64,000 nucleotides of DNA from Ochotona curzoniae (GCF_017591425.1 NW_024465369.1:31209501-31273500), one strand, 5' to 3'. Shown: positions 36,337 to 62,475, numbered from the stretch's first letter. Program-made: numbers and translations. Notes: generated by a model not told the origin, from the sequence alone.

Positions 36337-36620
36337 TTTTTTTAATTGGAAAGGCAGATATACAGTGAAGGAGATACAAAGAGAAAGATCTGTCTGCTGG
36401 TTCACTCCTCAAGTGGCTACAACAGCCAGGGCTGAGCTGACCAGGATCCAGGAGCTTCTTCCTGGTACCGGGTCCCAAGGCTTTGGGCTATCCTCCACTG
36501 CTTTCCCAGGGCACAGGCAGTGGATAGGAAGTGGAGCAGCTGGGACATGAACTGGTGCCCATATGGTACCACAGCATGTGCAAGGTGAAAACTTTAGCCA
36601 CTAGGCTACCGTGCCAGGCC
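36337..36620 (-). repeat. C-type SINE, antisense
   Basis: TTTTTTTAATTGGAAAGGCA through ACCGTGCCAGGCC; GATATT on both sides is a short duplication. Confidence 0.85.
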
Positions 36621-37699
36621 GATATTGTTTTTTCTGACTCCTTGGAGAAGCAAAATTTGGTGACTTCTTTAGAACAGTTTGAAGTTTTTGGCTTCTAATG
36701 TATAAATAAAACACTGTAAATAACTTTTGTTATGTAATTGGAAATAGCCAAAAGAACTCTTTTTCTGTAGTGGGAAAAGAATGAGTGTGTAATAACATTT
36801 AAAACAAGATGCAACTATACACATAACCACAGACACCTAGTAACCCCGATGCCAACCTTAGATCATTGAATGTGAGTGAGCCAATGGTGCTAGTGGTTTC
36901 TTTCACTTAAATTGAACAGGGTTTCTGTGGTTTTGAGGGATGGGATTATCATAACCTATCTTACAGGAAAAAAGGCATTTAAAAATGCATATGTTACAGA
37001 TAAGAGGCTGCCACTGAAGCTGTTGAAATACTCATTTTCAAGCTAAACACTTTTACAGACTGGCAGCTAGTAAGGAATAAGCTCCAATGTCACATCATGG
37101 TATTTGCATGTGACTCACTCATCTTTTCAAATGTTAGGTGTTACATGTAGAACGAACTGAGTCATTTATTGTTTAAACAAGGTAACAGCTGTTTTCTCTG
37201 GTGCGTTAAAACCTTTAGTGGCATCTATAAATGGAAAAAGAGTCAATGAGCTCTTCTTTCAGCTGTTTAGTTTTAGCAGCTGACAGTACCATTGACCTCA
37301 TGGTGATGTAAAATAAAGAGGCCTTTCCTCAGAGTTGCTGAAGTTTAGAAACACTCATACACAGCTCCCCAATCTGGGGACATCCATCCATTCAACAAGC
37401 GTTCGTGGAGCACCCCCAAAGCCCTGAGACTGCAGCCTTGACTAAAATCATTCGGGTGGGGAGGGAGGGAAGTCCCTATTCTCACAGATCTTGTATTCTT
37501 TGGTGCATGTTTATAAATACCAGCCTTTGCCGTTGCGGTGTTTTCTAGCCCCACTGAGATCAGAATATGATGGAATAATGAAGCATTTCATGAGTCATAT
37601 ATTATCTATAAGGAATAGATTTTTCTTTCAAATCATAACTGCATTCCATAATAATTTCTCATAGTCAACAATCTATGATTCTAGCTACTTGTCATTTGT

Positions 37700-37723
37700 A
37701 AAAAAAAAAAAAAAAAAAAAAAA
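37700..37723 (+). repeat. A24 homopolymer
   Basis: Twenty-four uninterrupted A residues, with no SINE body next to it. Confidence 0.9.
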
Positions 37724-38483
37724 TCCCGTTTTCCAAACTCTGTGAATGAGATAGCAATCCATTCTGATTTTGCTGTGATGGCACAGTTCTTATGGAGTTA
37801 CATTTCTAGATCTTCAACATTATAATTAATAAAAGGTCATTTTCACCACTTAAAAGTACAGAATGTAGTGGTAGTATTTGTGAGTTTTTTTCTCTCCCAA
37901 AATTTGACTTTTAGCTGGTCTTTGCCTGGTTATTGCTTGCCACATCCAGTCCTTTGTACAGCAAGGCAAAGTGCGAATGAGTTGCATAATTTTATAGTTT
38001 TTCCATTTAAGAATACAGATAATTGAGAGTGTCTTAGAAAGTTATAAGTTTCTCATTATTATTTCAATTACAAAGGAGGTATTATTTTTAAAGTTTTAGG
38101 CAACAATAATTATAGTAACTGTTCCCTAATCCTAAAAGAAAAATCCTTGTCATACTGCTTTAAGCAGAAAATAAAATGTGTGTAACGATGACTGGAAAAA
38201 GGGATCTCACTTAGAGTGTTCCCATGAACTCACCTCTCATTCTTGACCTTTTCATCATTAATGTGGAGAGCCAAGTAGCTTGCCACTTAGACCAATCTTA
38301 GAGGAGTGACTCAGGCTTACGATTCATTTTTCTGGGAGTTCAGTAAACACTCTCAGTAGTAGCCTTGATTAGCTCATCTTCTAAGGTTCTATATGTGTTA
38401 CAGCTCTGCCCTTCACTTGAATGCTTGTTTCCTAGCCGTTTCCTTGGTGATCACAAGTTCCAGTTGTTACTTTCAATCTACAA

Positions 38484-38489
38484 CAGCTG
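38484..38489 (+). promoter_or_regulatory. E-box CAGCTG upstream of KLHL41
   Basis: The context CAACAGCTGC is the form preferred by MyoD and myogenin. It lies 201 bp before the KLHL41 ATG and about 60 bp before a perfect MEF2 site. A weaker E-box, CAGTTG, starts at 38461. Confidence 0.5.
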
Positions 38490-38548
38490 CAAGAGCAACT
38501 CTACTTTCCAAACTAGCTCTCCTAAATTCCCGTTGTTAGAGTTGGGAT

Positions 38549-38558
38549 CTATATTTAG
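38549..38558 (+). promoter_or_regulatory. MEF2 site / TATA-like element upstream of KLHL41
   Basis: CTATATTTAG matches the MEF2 consensus YTAWWWWTAR exactly. It is 132 bp before the ATG. The same bases could act as a TATA element for a start near 38,580. KLHL41 is known as a striated-muscle gene, which fits. Confidence 0.55.
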
Positions 38559-38626
38559 CTGGTGGGATTAAATTGCAAAGGCTTCAGGCTGGGGCAAAGC
38601 TCACTGGTCTGCCTTTTTACAGCTAG

Positions 38627-53870
<15,244 letters not shown>

Positions 53871-54362
53871 AAAGGTGACAAAACCTAATAGATTTGGACA
53901 TAGTTTCTTTGGTTATCAGGCCTTTAATTTATTCTGTTTTTTTTTTAAGCATGTACAGGGATTCATGTGGAAATTATTTGCTGTTAATGCCTAAGCAGGG
54001 AGAATCGAACTTCAAGGTCACACTCTCCAGTGTGCCGATCAGAGCTTAAATCCATTTTTCTAATAAGGAATTAAATTGACAGTTGAACAAATTCATTTTT
54101 TTAAATCTGTCTCACTCAATGGATTGAAAAAGAAATTCCTAAACTGAGTAATTTACTAATTATTTCTTTTGTATTGGGATACTTTTATACTTATTTTTTG
54201 CATTACAAATGGAATTCAAGAAGTACATCCACATTTTTTAAATGTTTAATCAAAAAGCCTTTCCTCATGCTTAATCCTGTGTGTTGTATTAAAGATTATG
54301 TGCCATAAAAAGATGTTGAGACTGCTGTGAAAAGATTGTAATAAAGGTTTTCATTTGAAGGG
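53871..54362 (+). other. KLHL41: KLHL41 3' UTR with poly(A) signal
   Basis: The UTR is AT-rich and free of SINEs. AATAAA at 54340-54345 is the best signal; an ATTAAA lies about 50 bp earlier. The end is estimated. Confidence 0.7.
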
Positions 54363-54625
54363 AAGAGTAAGTAAAGGTAGTTGAATACAAACAGCCTTTC
54401 TTTTTCCCCATTCTTTTTGCGACACTAACGTATGGATTTCCAAATAACTTTTTTAAAGGTTAAATTTAAGATTAGTTGATGATAGTCTTGAAACCATTAA
54501 CTACAGTATCTGAGGCGGGTGGATGGGGGTGCACAGCTGAAATCAGTAGATCTGTGACTGCAGGGACATACATCGGGGCACTTCGGGAAAGGACGAGGAG
54601 GGTATATACCCACTGGTTTCATTTT

Positions 54626-54705
54626 TAGCAAACCTGGCTGTTCTTACATGTGATGTGGGTGTCCCACCTGGCATCTTCACTGCTGGGCCAAATGCCTGCC
54701 CCTGG
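54626..54705 (-). repeat. SINE 5' fragment, antisense; left arm of an inverted repeat
   Basis: 54626-54679 pairs with 54857-54910 at 51 of 54 positions; it ends in AAATGCCTGCCCCTGG, the complement of an old SINE head. Confidence 0.75.
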
Positions 54706-54856
54706 AAATCGTGAGTAAATGACCTTGACATACCTTCCTCTCACCATGGCACATAGTCTAATTTGTCATGTACCATGGCTCTTGCTCCCCTTTCTCTAGC
54801 TACCTTAATCAAATGGTTTTCATTTTTTTTAAATGTGTGCGTTGATTTTAGTCATT

Positions 54857-55110
54857 TGAAGATGCCAGGTGGGACACCCACATCATGTGTAGGAACAGCC
54901 AGGTTTGCTAGGCGCTCTGGCTGCTGACTCAGGCTCCCTCGGGAGGTAGAGGTAATGGTTCAAGCACGTGGGCTCCTGCCATTCGTGAGAGAACTGGATT
55001 GTGTCACCAACGCCTGGCTTCAGGGCGGGCCACTGCAGGCAAGCACTTAGGGCATGAGTAGCAGGTGGACACTTAGTCCCCTTACCTCACAAACAAAAAT
55101 AAAGTTAGAA
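54857..55110 (+). repeat. Old SINE; its start is the right arm of the inverted repeat
   Basis: GAAGATGCCAGGTGGGACAC through ACAAACAAAAATAAAGTTAG. It lies between KLHL41 and FASTKD1. Confidence 0.7.
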
Positions 55111-55119
55111 AAATGGTTT

Positions 55120-55258
55120 ATTATGACTCCTTATGAAGGGCTATACTATTGTAACAATATGGGGAAAATCAATCGGGGGGAGTGAGATTTTAGGGGGGGA
55201 ATCCCAGACTGTACGGAATTGTACCATAAAATTGAAAATTAAAATTAAAAAAGTGTTT
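55120..55258 (+). repeat. L1-like 3' end
   Basis: CTATACTATTGTAACAATAT, a G run and GGAATTGTACCATAAAATTG; same family as 19055-19198. Confidence 0.5.
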
Positions 55259-55929
55259 AAAGATTTCCATATATCTCAAGTATACAATAAATGATTTTCG
55301 ATTACTTTCAGCAGTCTAATTATTTCATTTTAAAAGTTACATAATGAAAATATAACTTTATTCAAGAGTTTGTTTCTCGGCATCATTTGCTTAAGAAATA
55401 AGACACATTCATGAACATGGATAATTCAAGACAGATGTCAACATATCTGATTACACAAATGAATATCTTAAGGAAATTCAGGAGGGAGGATGAATTTCAG
55501 TTGTTTACTGTTCTAGTGTTTTTCACAAAGTTTTGTGACATTCACATTCTGAAGGCCATTAAGTATGAGGGCTCAAGTCATGCAAGTTCATTGGCTATAT
55601 CAAATATATAGCAAACATATTTCATCCAAGCCATGAGCCTATGCAGCAAATTACATATAGGACACATGTTTTAAAGCTGTGTTTACGATAGGAAGCACTC
55701 TGGCTACCAACTACATGTCATAGTAAACCAAGAAAGTCATGGAGTCAAAAGTAGTCAAATTTCAGAGGTCACTTAACTTCCCACCCTATCAGGCGGAATG
55801 AAGGTGGTTAGATTATGGCTTTTCTGCCATATTGTTCTTACACGAAAGGCTTGGGATTATATCACATAATAGGTCTCTGATAGCTATTTTATTGAACAAA
55901 TGTGCTATACGACCAAAAAAAAAAAATCC
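55259..55929. other. Intergenic between KLHL41 and FASTKD1, nothing recognised
   Basis: Possible minus-strand poly(A) signals for FASTKD1 lie here (55357, 55888). Confidence 0.35.
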
Positions 55930-57383
55930 TTGTATCTTCCATGTACAATCAGACCAGATGAAGATTGTCCCACTCAGTTACCACCCATTTGCATGCTTCC
56001 ATTTAGAAGAAAATTCATGTCTCTGTCTTGGCTCAATCAAGCTTTCACAACTCCATCTGATCAACACTACGCTTCTTAAGATTACCAGTGATCTTCATGT
56101 AACTAAATATCATGGGCATTTCCCAGTTCCCATCTTACCTATTCAGCAGCATCTGACAGAGCCGTTTACCTGCTCCTCTTTGAAATGCTTCCTCTGCTCG
56201 GCTTCTCAGGAGTTTTTCACTACCTTGACGACTCTTCCTGCGAACACACTGGCCACCTCTGCCCATGCTGGTTGCTCTTCTTGTCTTAAGGTTGAGTGCC
56301 CTGTAGCTCAGTCCTTGCCCTTCTTCTGCTTCCTACTCTTCTCTAACCACATCTTAAACAACTGCATTTGGTCCTGTGGCATTAACCACCACCACCAAAT
56401 TCCAAACTTATATCTGCAGCCTGGATCTCCCTCCTGATCTCCAAAAATTCATTTACTCAATTCTGTATTTAATACCGACATGTTTAAAGGGTGATACAGG
56501 GCCCGGCGCGGTGGCGCAAGTGGTTAAAGGTCCTCGCCTTGCACGCCTGGGATCCCATATGGGCGCCGGTTCTAATCCCAGCAGCCCCGCTTCCCTTCCA
56601 GCTCCCTGCCTGTGGCCTGGGAAAGCAGCAGAGGACAGCCCAAAGCCTTGGGACCCTGCACCCGCATGGGAGACCCGGAAGAGGCTCCTGGCTTCGGATC
56701 ACTTGGGGAGTGAATCATCGGACGGAAGCTCTTCCTCTCTGTCTCTCCTCTCTGTATATCCGCCTTTCCAATAAAAAATAATAAAAATAAATCTTTAAAA
56801 AAAAAAAAGGGTGATACAAATTCCATATGTCTAAAACAAACATATCTCCATACCCCAGCCACGTTCTTGCTTTCCCATAGACTTCTCTGTCTTAGTTACT
56901 GGCAAATTAAAACCCTTTTACACGCGTAGGATAAAAACTCAAAGAATTATCCTTGACTCCGGATTTTCTCATACTCTATATCAATCAGTGAACAAGCTGT
57001 GCTGCCTCTCCCTACACAATACTCCCAAAACTCTGACCATTTTTCCTTATCTCTACTTCTACCGCTCTCTCAAAACTACTATTCATTTCTTACTTGGGTT
57101 ATAGCAATGACCTTGTTACAGTTTCCTTGTTTTTACATTTTCCCTGCTGTATTCTTCCCTCCTCTCAACAGGGCAGCACCCAGTGATGCAAAAAAATGTG
57201 AGTTCATTTCGGTTCCTACTTAAACCCTCCTGTGGCTTCTCATCTTTCATGAGGTTGTATATATTTGTCCCTGTTACCTCTTGCCTTTTCTTATTCTTCC
57301 TTCCCCGCTTAACTCTGCTGTAGTCACAACAGATGTCTTGATATTCTAAAACACATCAGATATGTTCCTACCTCAGGATTTTT
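55930..57383. repeat. Ancient mammalian interspersed repeat, split by a young SINE
   Basis: The pyrimidine-rich order (TCCTTGACTCC, then GTTATAGCAATGACCT, CTGTTACCTCTTGCC, TTCCTACCTCAGG) is the pattern of a common old mammalian repeat that I cannot name with certainty. A long open frame at 55832-56437 falls within it. Confidence 0.5.
56499..56805 (+). repeat. Very young C-type SINE with 13-bp target-site duplication
   Basis: AAAGGGTGATACA flanks it at 56486-56498 and 56806-56818. The head GGCCCGGCGCGGTGGCGCAA is intact; about 25 bp are missing after CTTCGGATC. Confidence 0.95.
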
Positions 57384-57389
57384 TTTAAT
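57384..57389 (-). other. Candidate FASTKD1 poly(A) signal (ATTAAA)
   Basis: It lies 75 nt past the stop on the minus strand. Other candidates on that strand are AATAAA at 55888-55893 and 55357-55362. Sequence alone does not choose between them; an older repeat starts next to the first. Confidence 0.3.
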
Positions 57390-57462
57390 TGAGTCAGGTC
57401 AGATAATTAAGTACAAGTACAGGTACAGGTGTGGCACACCATAATTCATCTTAAAATTCCAG

Positions 57463-57558
57463 TCATGATTTGCCTTCTCCAAATATGTGTTCTCTCAGGT
57501 AGTTCATGCGAGCTTCCTGTGTTGACAGTGCCATAGAGTTCCATTCAAAAGGAGAGAT
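57463..57558 (-). CDS. FASTKD1: FASTKD1 last coding exon and stop codon
   Basis: It is 96 nt after GTTTACAG, coding ISPFEWNSMALSTQEARMNY through FGEGKS and TGA. A sense-strand SINE lies about 28 nt upstream of the acceptor. Confidence 0.92.
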   Translation of the reverse strand: MSPFEWNSMALSTQEARMNYLREHIFGEGKS

Positions 57559-59595
57559 CTGTAAACAACATAGTTGGAATGAATGTTTTAAAAATATATA
57601 TCTGAGAGGCAGAGCAACAGAGCATGGAAGAGACAGAGAAATTTTTCATTTGCTAATATACTCACTTTCCAAATGGATGGAACAATCGGGACTGAACTAA
57701 GCTGAAGCCAAGAGCCAGGAATTCTACCCTGGCCTCCACATGGGTGGAAGGGGCCAAGGACTTGGGCCTTTCTTTGCCTTTCCAGGGACATTATTAGGAA
57801 ACTAGACTGAAAAAAGTAATTGAGGGGGCCCGGCGGCGTGGCCTAGCAGCTGAAGTCCTTGCCTTAAACGCGCCAGGATCCCATATGGGCTCCAGTTCTA
57901 ATCCCGGCAGCTCCACTTCCCATTCAGCTCCCTACTTGTGGCCTGTCAAAGCAGCAGAAGACAGCCCAAAGCCTTGGGACCCTGCACCCATGTGGGAGAC
58001 CCAAAAGAAGCTCCTAGTTCCTGGTTCCAGGTGGGCTTAGCTCTGGCCATTGGGGCCTCTTAGGGTGTGAACCAGCGGATGGAAGATCTTTCTGTCTCTC
58101 TTTCTCTGTGTAAACCTTTCCAAAAATAAAATAATATAAAACAAATCCTAAAGAGTAAAGAAAAAGTATCCAAAACTTAAAATGGCCTTCCAGTATATGA
58201 TGCCAGTGTAATAGGCAGTGGCATAATCTGCTGTACCACAATGCTGTCCCCATGAATGAAAGTTTTGAGACGACTATAACAAGAGTCATCCTTATGACAT
58301 AGTGGATAAAGCTGGTACCTGTAATACTGGCATCCCATATGGATGCAGGCTTGAGTCCTGGATACTCCACTTTTAATCCAGTTCCCTGCTATTGATCTGG
58401 GAAAGGCAATAAATGGTAACCCAAGGCCCGTGTGGTAGCCTAGCACCTAAAGTTCTGCCTTGCACGCAGAGATCCCATATGGGCATGGGTTCTAATCCCA
58501 GTGACCCCAGTTCCCATCCATCTCCCTGTTTGTGGTCTGGGAAAGCAGTCAAGGATAGCCCAAAATCTTGGGACCCTGCACCCATGTGGAAGAGCCAGAA
58601 GAAACTCCTGGCTCCTGGCTTCAGATTGGCTCAGCTCCAGCTGTTATGGACACCTGGAGAATGAATCAATGGACAGAAGATCTTCCTCTCTGTCTCCCCT
58701 CCTCTCTGTGTATCTGACTTTACAATAAAAAGACAATAAATCTTTTTTTAAAAGAAAAGAAAGCTTTCCTAGGTACTTGGGTTCCTGTACCCAAAATGGA
58801 AAACCCAAAAAAATTTCCAGGTTCCTGACTTTAGGCTGCAGCTGTTGCAGCCATTTGAGTGGTAAACCAATGGATGGAAGATCTTTCTCTGTATCTCCCT
58901 CTTCCAGTCTTGTTTCTTCCTTGAAAATAAAATAATTTAAGAATCAAAAAAAGAAAAAAAAATCTTCAAAAGACATTAGGGAAGACTTATCATTACTACT
59001 GAGCAAAGCTATGTGATCCCTATTAAATTAGTTTACATGAGTATAGCCTTTAAAATCCGTTTTAGAAGTGAAGTATGGGGCCCGGCATGGTGGCCTAGTG
59101 GCTAAAGTCCTCGCCTTGAACATGCTCGGATCCCACGTGGGCGCTGGTTCTAATCCCAGCAGCTCTACTTCCCATCCAGTTTCCTGCTTGTGGTTTGGGA
59201 ATGCAGTCGAGGACGTGGGAGACCCAGAAGAGGCCGCTGACTTTGGATCTGCTCAGCTCTGCCCATTGCGGCCACTTGGGGAGGGAACCACTGGACAGAT
59301 CTTCCTCTCTGTCTCTCCTCTCTGTACATCTGCCTTTCCAATAAAAATAAATAAATCTTTTTAAAAAAAAGTGAAGTATGTCCATCCTTTCAACATTACC
59401 TAGAAAACCTTTTCCTGCCTTAGCGCTCCCTTGCTCCACCTATTCCTACCACACCAACAATGCACATTTTTCCTACATATTTGTTCTCTTTAATTCTGTC
59501 CAGCTCCACAGTTCCTCTCTCCCTTATAATATATAATCAACAAATATGCTAAAGACAATATAAAAAATGAGTTTTCTCTTTATAGACACACACAC

Positions 59596-59630
<35 letters not shown>

Positions 59631-61212
59631 TATGAGGGATGGTGAAAGAGAGAGAGAATGGACTCCTATCCATTGGTTCACTCCCCAGTACCTGCAATGT
59701 CCCTGGGCTCGGGCTGAAGCTAGAAGGACATCCATGTGGATGGTGGGACCCAACTCTGGGCCATCACATGCTGCTCCCAGGGTGTGCATTAGCAGGAAGC
59801 CCAAGAACTGCACAGAGAGCTGGGACTATCCCCCAAGACACCTGAAATAGTGTGTCCCAAGCAATACCTTAGCAAGCTAGGCCAAAGAACTGTTCCCTTT
59901 ATTTCTAATTGTATAATTATAAATAGTTGCAGAGACATATGCTCAGTTTTAAACATTCCTTAACTTGTTAACATAAAAAGGCATTTGTGAAAATTTCATA
60001 ATGAAAGTAAATGTGTCTGCTCAATTAAATGTATTTTATACCTGAATTACACGATAACCCAAGATTTCCAAATGCCGTTTTTTCATAGCAGATTTTCCTT
60101 TCAAGTGAGGGATGTTTCTACAGAAAGCTCTTGAATCCAAAAACTCCAAAGCAATCCTGCATAAGATAAACAAGTACTGACTTCCAAAATCAAAATGTGA
60201 AACTGAGTAATTGTAAGCCTTTCAAGATAAGCATGTATTGTTGAGAGAAAGAAATAAAATTATTCGCTTATTTCAGAGGAAGAAAGAAGGGACAGCAAGT
60301 CACTCCCATCCTCCCATCTGCTGTTTCAGTCCCCAAACACCTATTCCCTTAGCACAGGCTGGGGCCCAAGCCAGGAGCTGGAAACTCAATACAGACCTCC
60401 TATGTAAGTGACAGAGACCCAGTCACTTGAGCCATTACTGCTGTTTCCCAGCATCTGCATTGGCAAGAAGCTAGATTCAGAGCTGGAGCTGGGAAGCAAA
60501 CCTAGGCACTGTGCGGGAAATACAGGCATCATTATCACCAGAATAAATACCTTCTCCCCAACCTATTTTTATACTGAAGAAATTAGTAACTGAGGACAAA
60601 CCTATACACTTAAAGAAAATTATGAGAAATAAAATGATTTTTTAGAGTAATCATCTCCGTGCTTTCATCCATTTGTTTGCCTAATATCTATTCATTGCAC
60701 ACTTACTATCTGTAAAGAAGGTGCTGTGAAATAAAGCAACATAGTTTTATACTCTAGCCAAGAGTGGATGATGTTAGTCAGTACTCTAATGCAGCGCAAA
60801 AAGTGGCTAAGGATTCTCAGGAAAGCAGATGTCTAGAAGCACAAAAATGATGCTACTTCCTTTAGTTGAGGACTAGCACTTTAGAGAGAAGCTAGGCTTT
60901 GACCAGGCAAAGGAAGGCTGTCAGGGCAGAAGGCACAGGGAAAACAAAGGGGCAGAAACAGAAAGCATGAGATGGAGAGCAGATTCTTCTATATCGAGTC
61001 TTAGAGAGCCAAGTTCATTATATGAGGTCAAATATAACATTTAGCTTCAATTTTAAACCAAGAAATGCATCACCTTTCAGCTCCTGGTGGCAGCCTTGAT
61101 CCAGCTATTTGCATACTTGACTCCCAGTACATTTGTGGTAGTTTTCCCAAAGTTGTATTAGGGCTCCCATAAGGAATAGGTTTTTTCCTTTTATCCAAAA
61201 TGCATTCAAAAT
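57463..61212 (-). CDS. FASTKD1: FASTKD1, FAST kinase domain-containing protein 1, C-terminal part only (last three exons)
   Basis: Read on the minus strand, 61212-61074, 60156-60042 and 57558-57463 join in frame and code the last 116 residues plus TGA. They give ECILDKRKKPIPYGS, then LPPGAER, then ALEFLDSRAFCRNIPHLKG, MKKRHLEILGYRVIQ and FEWNSMALSTQEARM. This is the RAP domain of FASTKD1, a predicted RNA-binding fold at the C-terminus of all FASTK proteins. FASTKD1 acts in the mitochondrial matrix on mitochondrial mRNA, with ND3 reported as a target. Splice sites are good; the 61212 acceptor (CTTAAG) is the weakest. Earlier exons are not found before 64,000, so at least 2.8 kb of intron follows. 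The protein ends GEGKS, which seems two residues shorter than the human end I recall. The gene converges on KLHL41, as in human. Confidence 0.93.
57586..57815 (-). repeat. Older SINE in the last FASTKD1 intron, sense to that gene
   Basis: AAAAATATATATCTGAGAGG through AAACTAGACTG. Its tail ends about 28 nt before the last FASTKD1 exon. Confidence 0.65.
57825..58155 (+). repeat. Young C-type SINE
   Basis: GGGGCCCGGCGGCGTGGCCT head to an A-rich tail. Confidence 0.88.
58158..58255 (-). repeat. SINE 5' fragment, antisense
   Basis: GGCATAATCTGCTGTACCAC and AATGCTGTCCCC are the complement of an old SINE head. Confidence 0.55.
58275..58950 (+). repeat. Old SINE split by a younger SINE
   Basis: The outer element runs from TAGTGGATAAAGCTGGTACC, resumes after 58,752 at CCTAGGTACTTGGGTTCCTG, and ends AAATAAAATAATTTAAG. 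Confidence 0.75.
58422..58752 (+). repeat. Younger C-type SINE nested in the previous element
   Basis: AAGGCCCGTGTGGTAGCCTA head to GACAATAAATCTTTTTTTAA. Confidence 0.85.
59078..59369 (+). repeat. Young C-type SINE with target-site duplication
   Basis: AGTGAAGTATG flanks it at 59067-59077 and 59370-59380. Confidence 0.94.
59597..59895 (-). repeat. (TTTA)n microsatellite fused to an older SINE, antisense
   Basis: About eight TTTA units at 59598-59631 replace the SINE tail; the body ends AGGCCAAAGAACTGTTCCC. Confidence 0.75.
60042..60156 (-). CDS. FASTKD1: FASTKD1 second-last coding exon (RAP domain)
   Basis: It is 115 nt after TTATGCAG, coding IALEFLDSRAFCRNIPHLKG through LEILGYRVIQ, with donor GTATAA. 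This is the core of the RAP domain. Confidence 0.94.
60255..60545 (-). repeat. Older tRNA-derived SINE of the second family, antisense
   Basis: GTAAGTGACAGAGACCCAGT matches the copy at 6498-6695. Confidence 0.65.
61074..61212 (-). CDS. FASTKD1: FASTKD1 third-last coding exon
   Basis: It is 139 nt in phase 2 to phase 2. It begins FECILDKRKKPIPYG and ends GSRLPPGAE plus AG of an Arg codon, at donor GTGATG. The acceptor reads TGTCCTTAAG. Confidence 0.9.
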
Positions 61213-61919
61213 CTTAAGGACATATGGGGAAGAATCAACAGTATTAATTAGGTAGATTTGTACAGGTAAAAATTTAAGAAATATTTAGGCATATGAGCAT
61301 ATACATACACATAGGTATACACATACACATGAAAGTATAATGAATCTTTCTAATTACCCAACTTTTTAAAAAATCAGATCTGCTTCAATGGTACCTCTTT
61401 TTGAAAAAAAATAATAATAAAAGTCCATCAGCAAGTATTACTCAAAACTATATTTAGACCAGGCTATATCTAGTACTAATTCAGATCAAATCACATTATA
61501 GACTTTTACCCTCGGTAAATATTCTGGTCACAACTAAAGAAAGCTAACCTAATACATCTGAAAATGAATAAAGCCTCAAGCATTTATCCTATAAAAGGAT
61601 GTCTAGTTGATTTAGGATAGTTCTTAGACAAATTCCAGGTAACAAATGCAAAAGAGGTGATAAGTAATACAGTCACTTATTTGCAACCCCTAATAAAATG
61701 ATGGGTTTTAGTAACAAGTAATCTTGCTGCCAGAATCAGTGGGTGGAAAGCTGTTCAGAAACTTTCTAATGGATAAGTTAGTTGGTAATATACAAACTCA
61801 CTGATAAAAAAAAGTCTTAATAAGAAAAAAGTATATAGTCGCTGACTGTCTCTAGATATGGTGCAATAAGAAGTACACATACTGAATTTGTCTAGCCAAA
61901 AAAAAAAAAAAATGTAGAG
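61213..61919. other. FASTKD1 intron, nothing recognised
   Basis: AT-rich; an A15 run lies at about 61898. Confidence 0.4.
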
Positions 61920-62060
61920 ATGGCTTTCATGGAACATTAGGTTAAGCTGCCATATGGGACCCACGTGCCATATTGTGGTATCAGTTCAAGTCCTAGCCTT
62001 TTTGCTTCTGATCCAGCTTACTGTTAATGTGCCCTGTAGGAAGGCAGTGGACAACCACAG
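61920..62060 (+). repeat. Old SINE 5' part
   Basis: ACATTAGGTTAAGCTGCCAT through GCAGTGGACAACC; a second SINE follows it. Confidence 0.6.
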
Positions 62061-62067
62061 AAAAGTC

Positions 62068-62345
62068 TAGGGGGCCTGGTGCAATGACTAATTGGCCAAA
62101 TCCTTGCCTTGCAAGCACTGGGATCCCATATGGATGCCGATTCATGTCCTGGCTGCTCCACTTCCCTTCCAGCTCCCTGCTCATGCCCTGGGAAAGCAAA
62201 GAAGGATGGCCCAAAGCCTTAGGACCCTGAGCCCACATAGGAAGCATAGAAGAAGCTCCTGGCTCCTGGCTTCAGATCAGCTCAGCTCCAGCTGTTGCAG
62301 CCATTTTGGGAATGAACCAGCAGATGGAATATCTTTGTCTCTCCT
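62068..62345 (+). repeat. SINE
   Basis: GGGGGCCTGGTGCAATGACT head to TATCTTTGTCTCTCCTTCTC. Confidence 0.8.
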
Positions 62346-62475
62346 TCTCATACTCAAATATACTCATTTACTGAGATGTACTATCTTAATCATATCATAT
62401 CCTTCTACTCAAATATTAGCAACTATATCTTATCCTTCATGATTAAATATATTTTAACATAAAAACAAGCCAAAA

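Larger units (their letters stand above)
35976..38460. other. Intergenic spacer between BBS5 and KLHL41
   Basis: It holds one antisense SINE (36337-36620), an A24 run at 37700-37723 and AT-rich sequence. No convincing exon or RNA gene is visible. Confidence 0.7.

Noticed and set aside
55832..56437. Open frame of 201 residues on the + strand
   Set aside because: It lies in an ancient interspersed repeat, is pyrimidine-rich and low in structure-forming residues, and has no recognisable family; it is probably chance openness.
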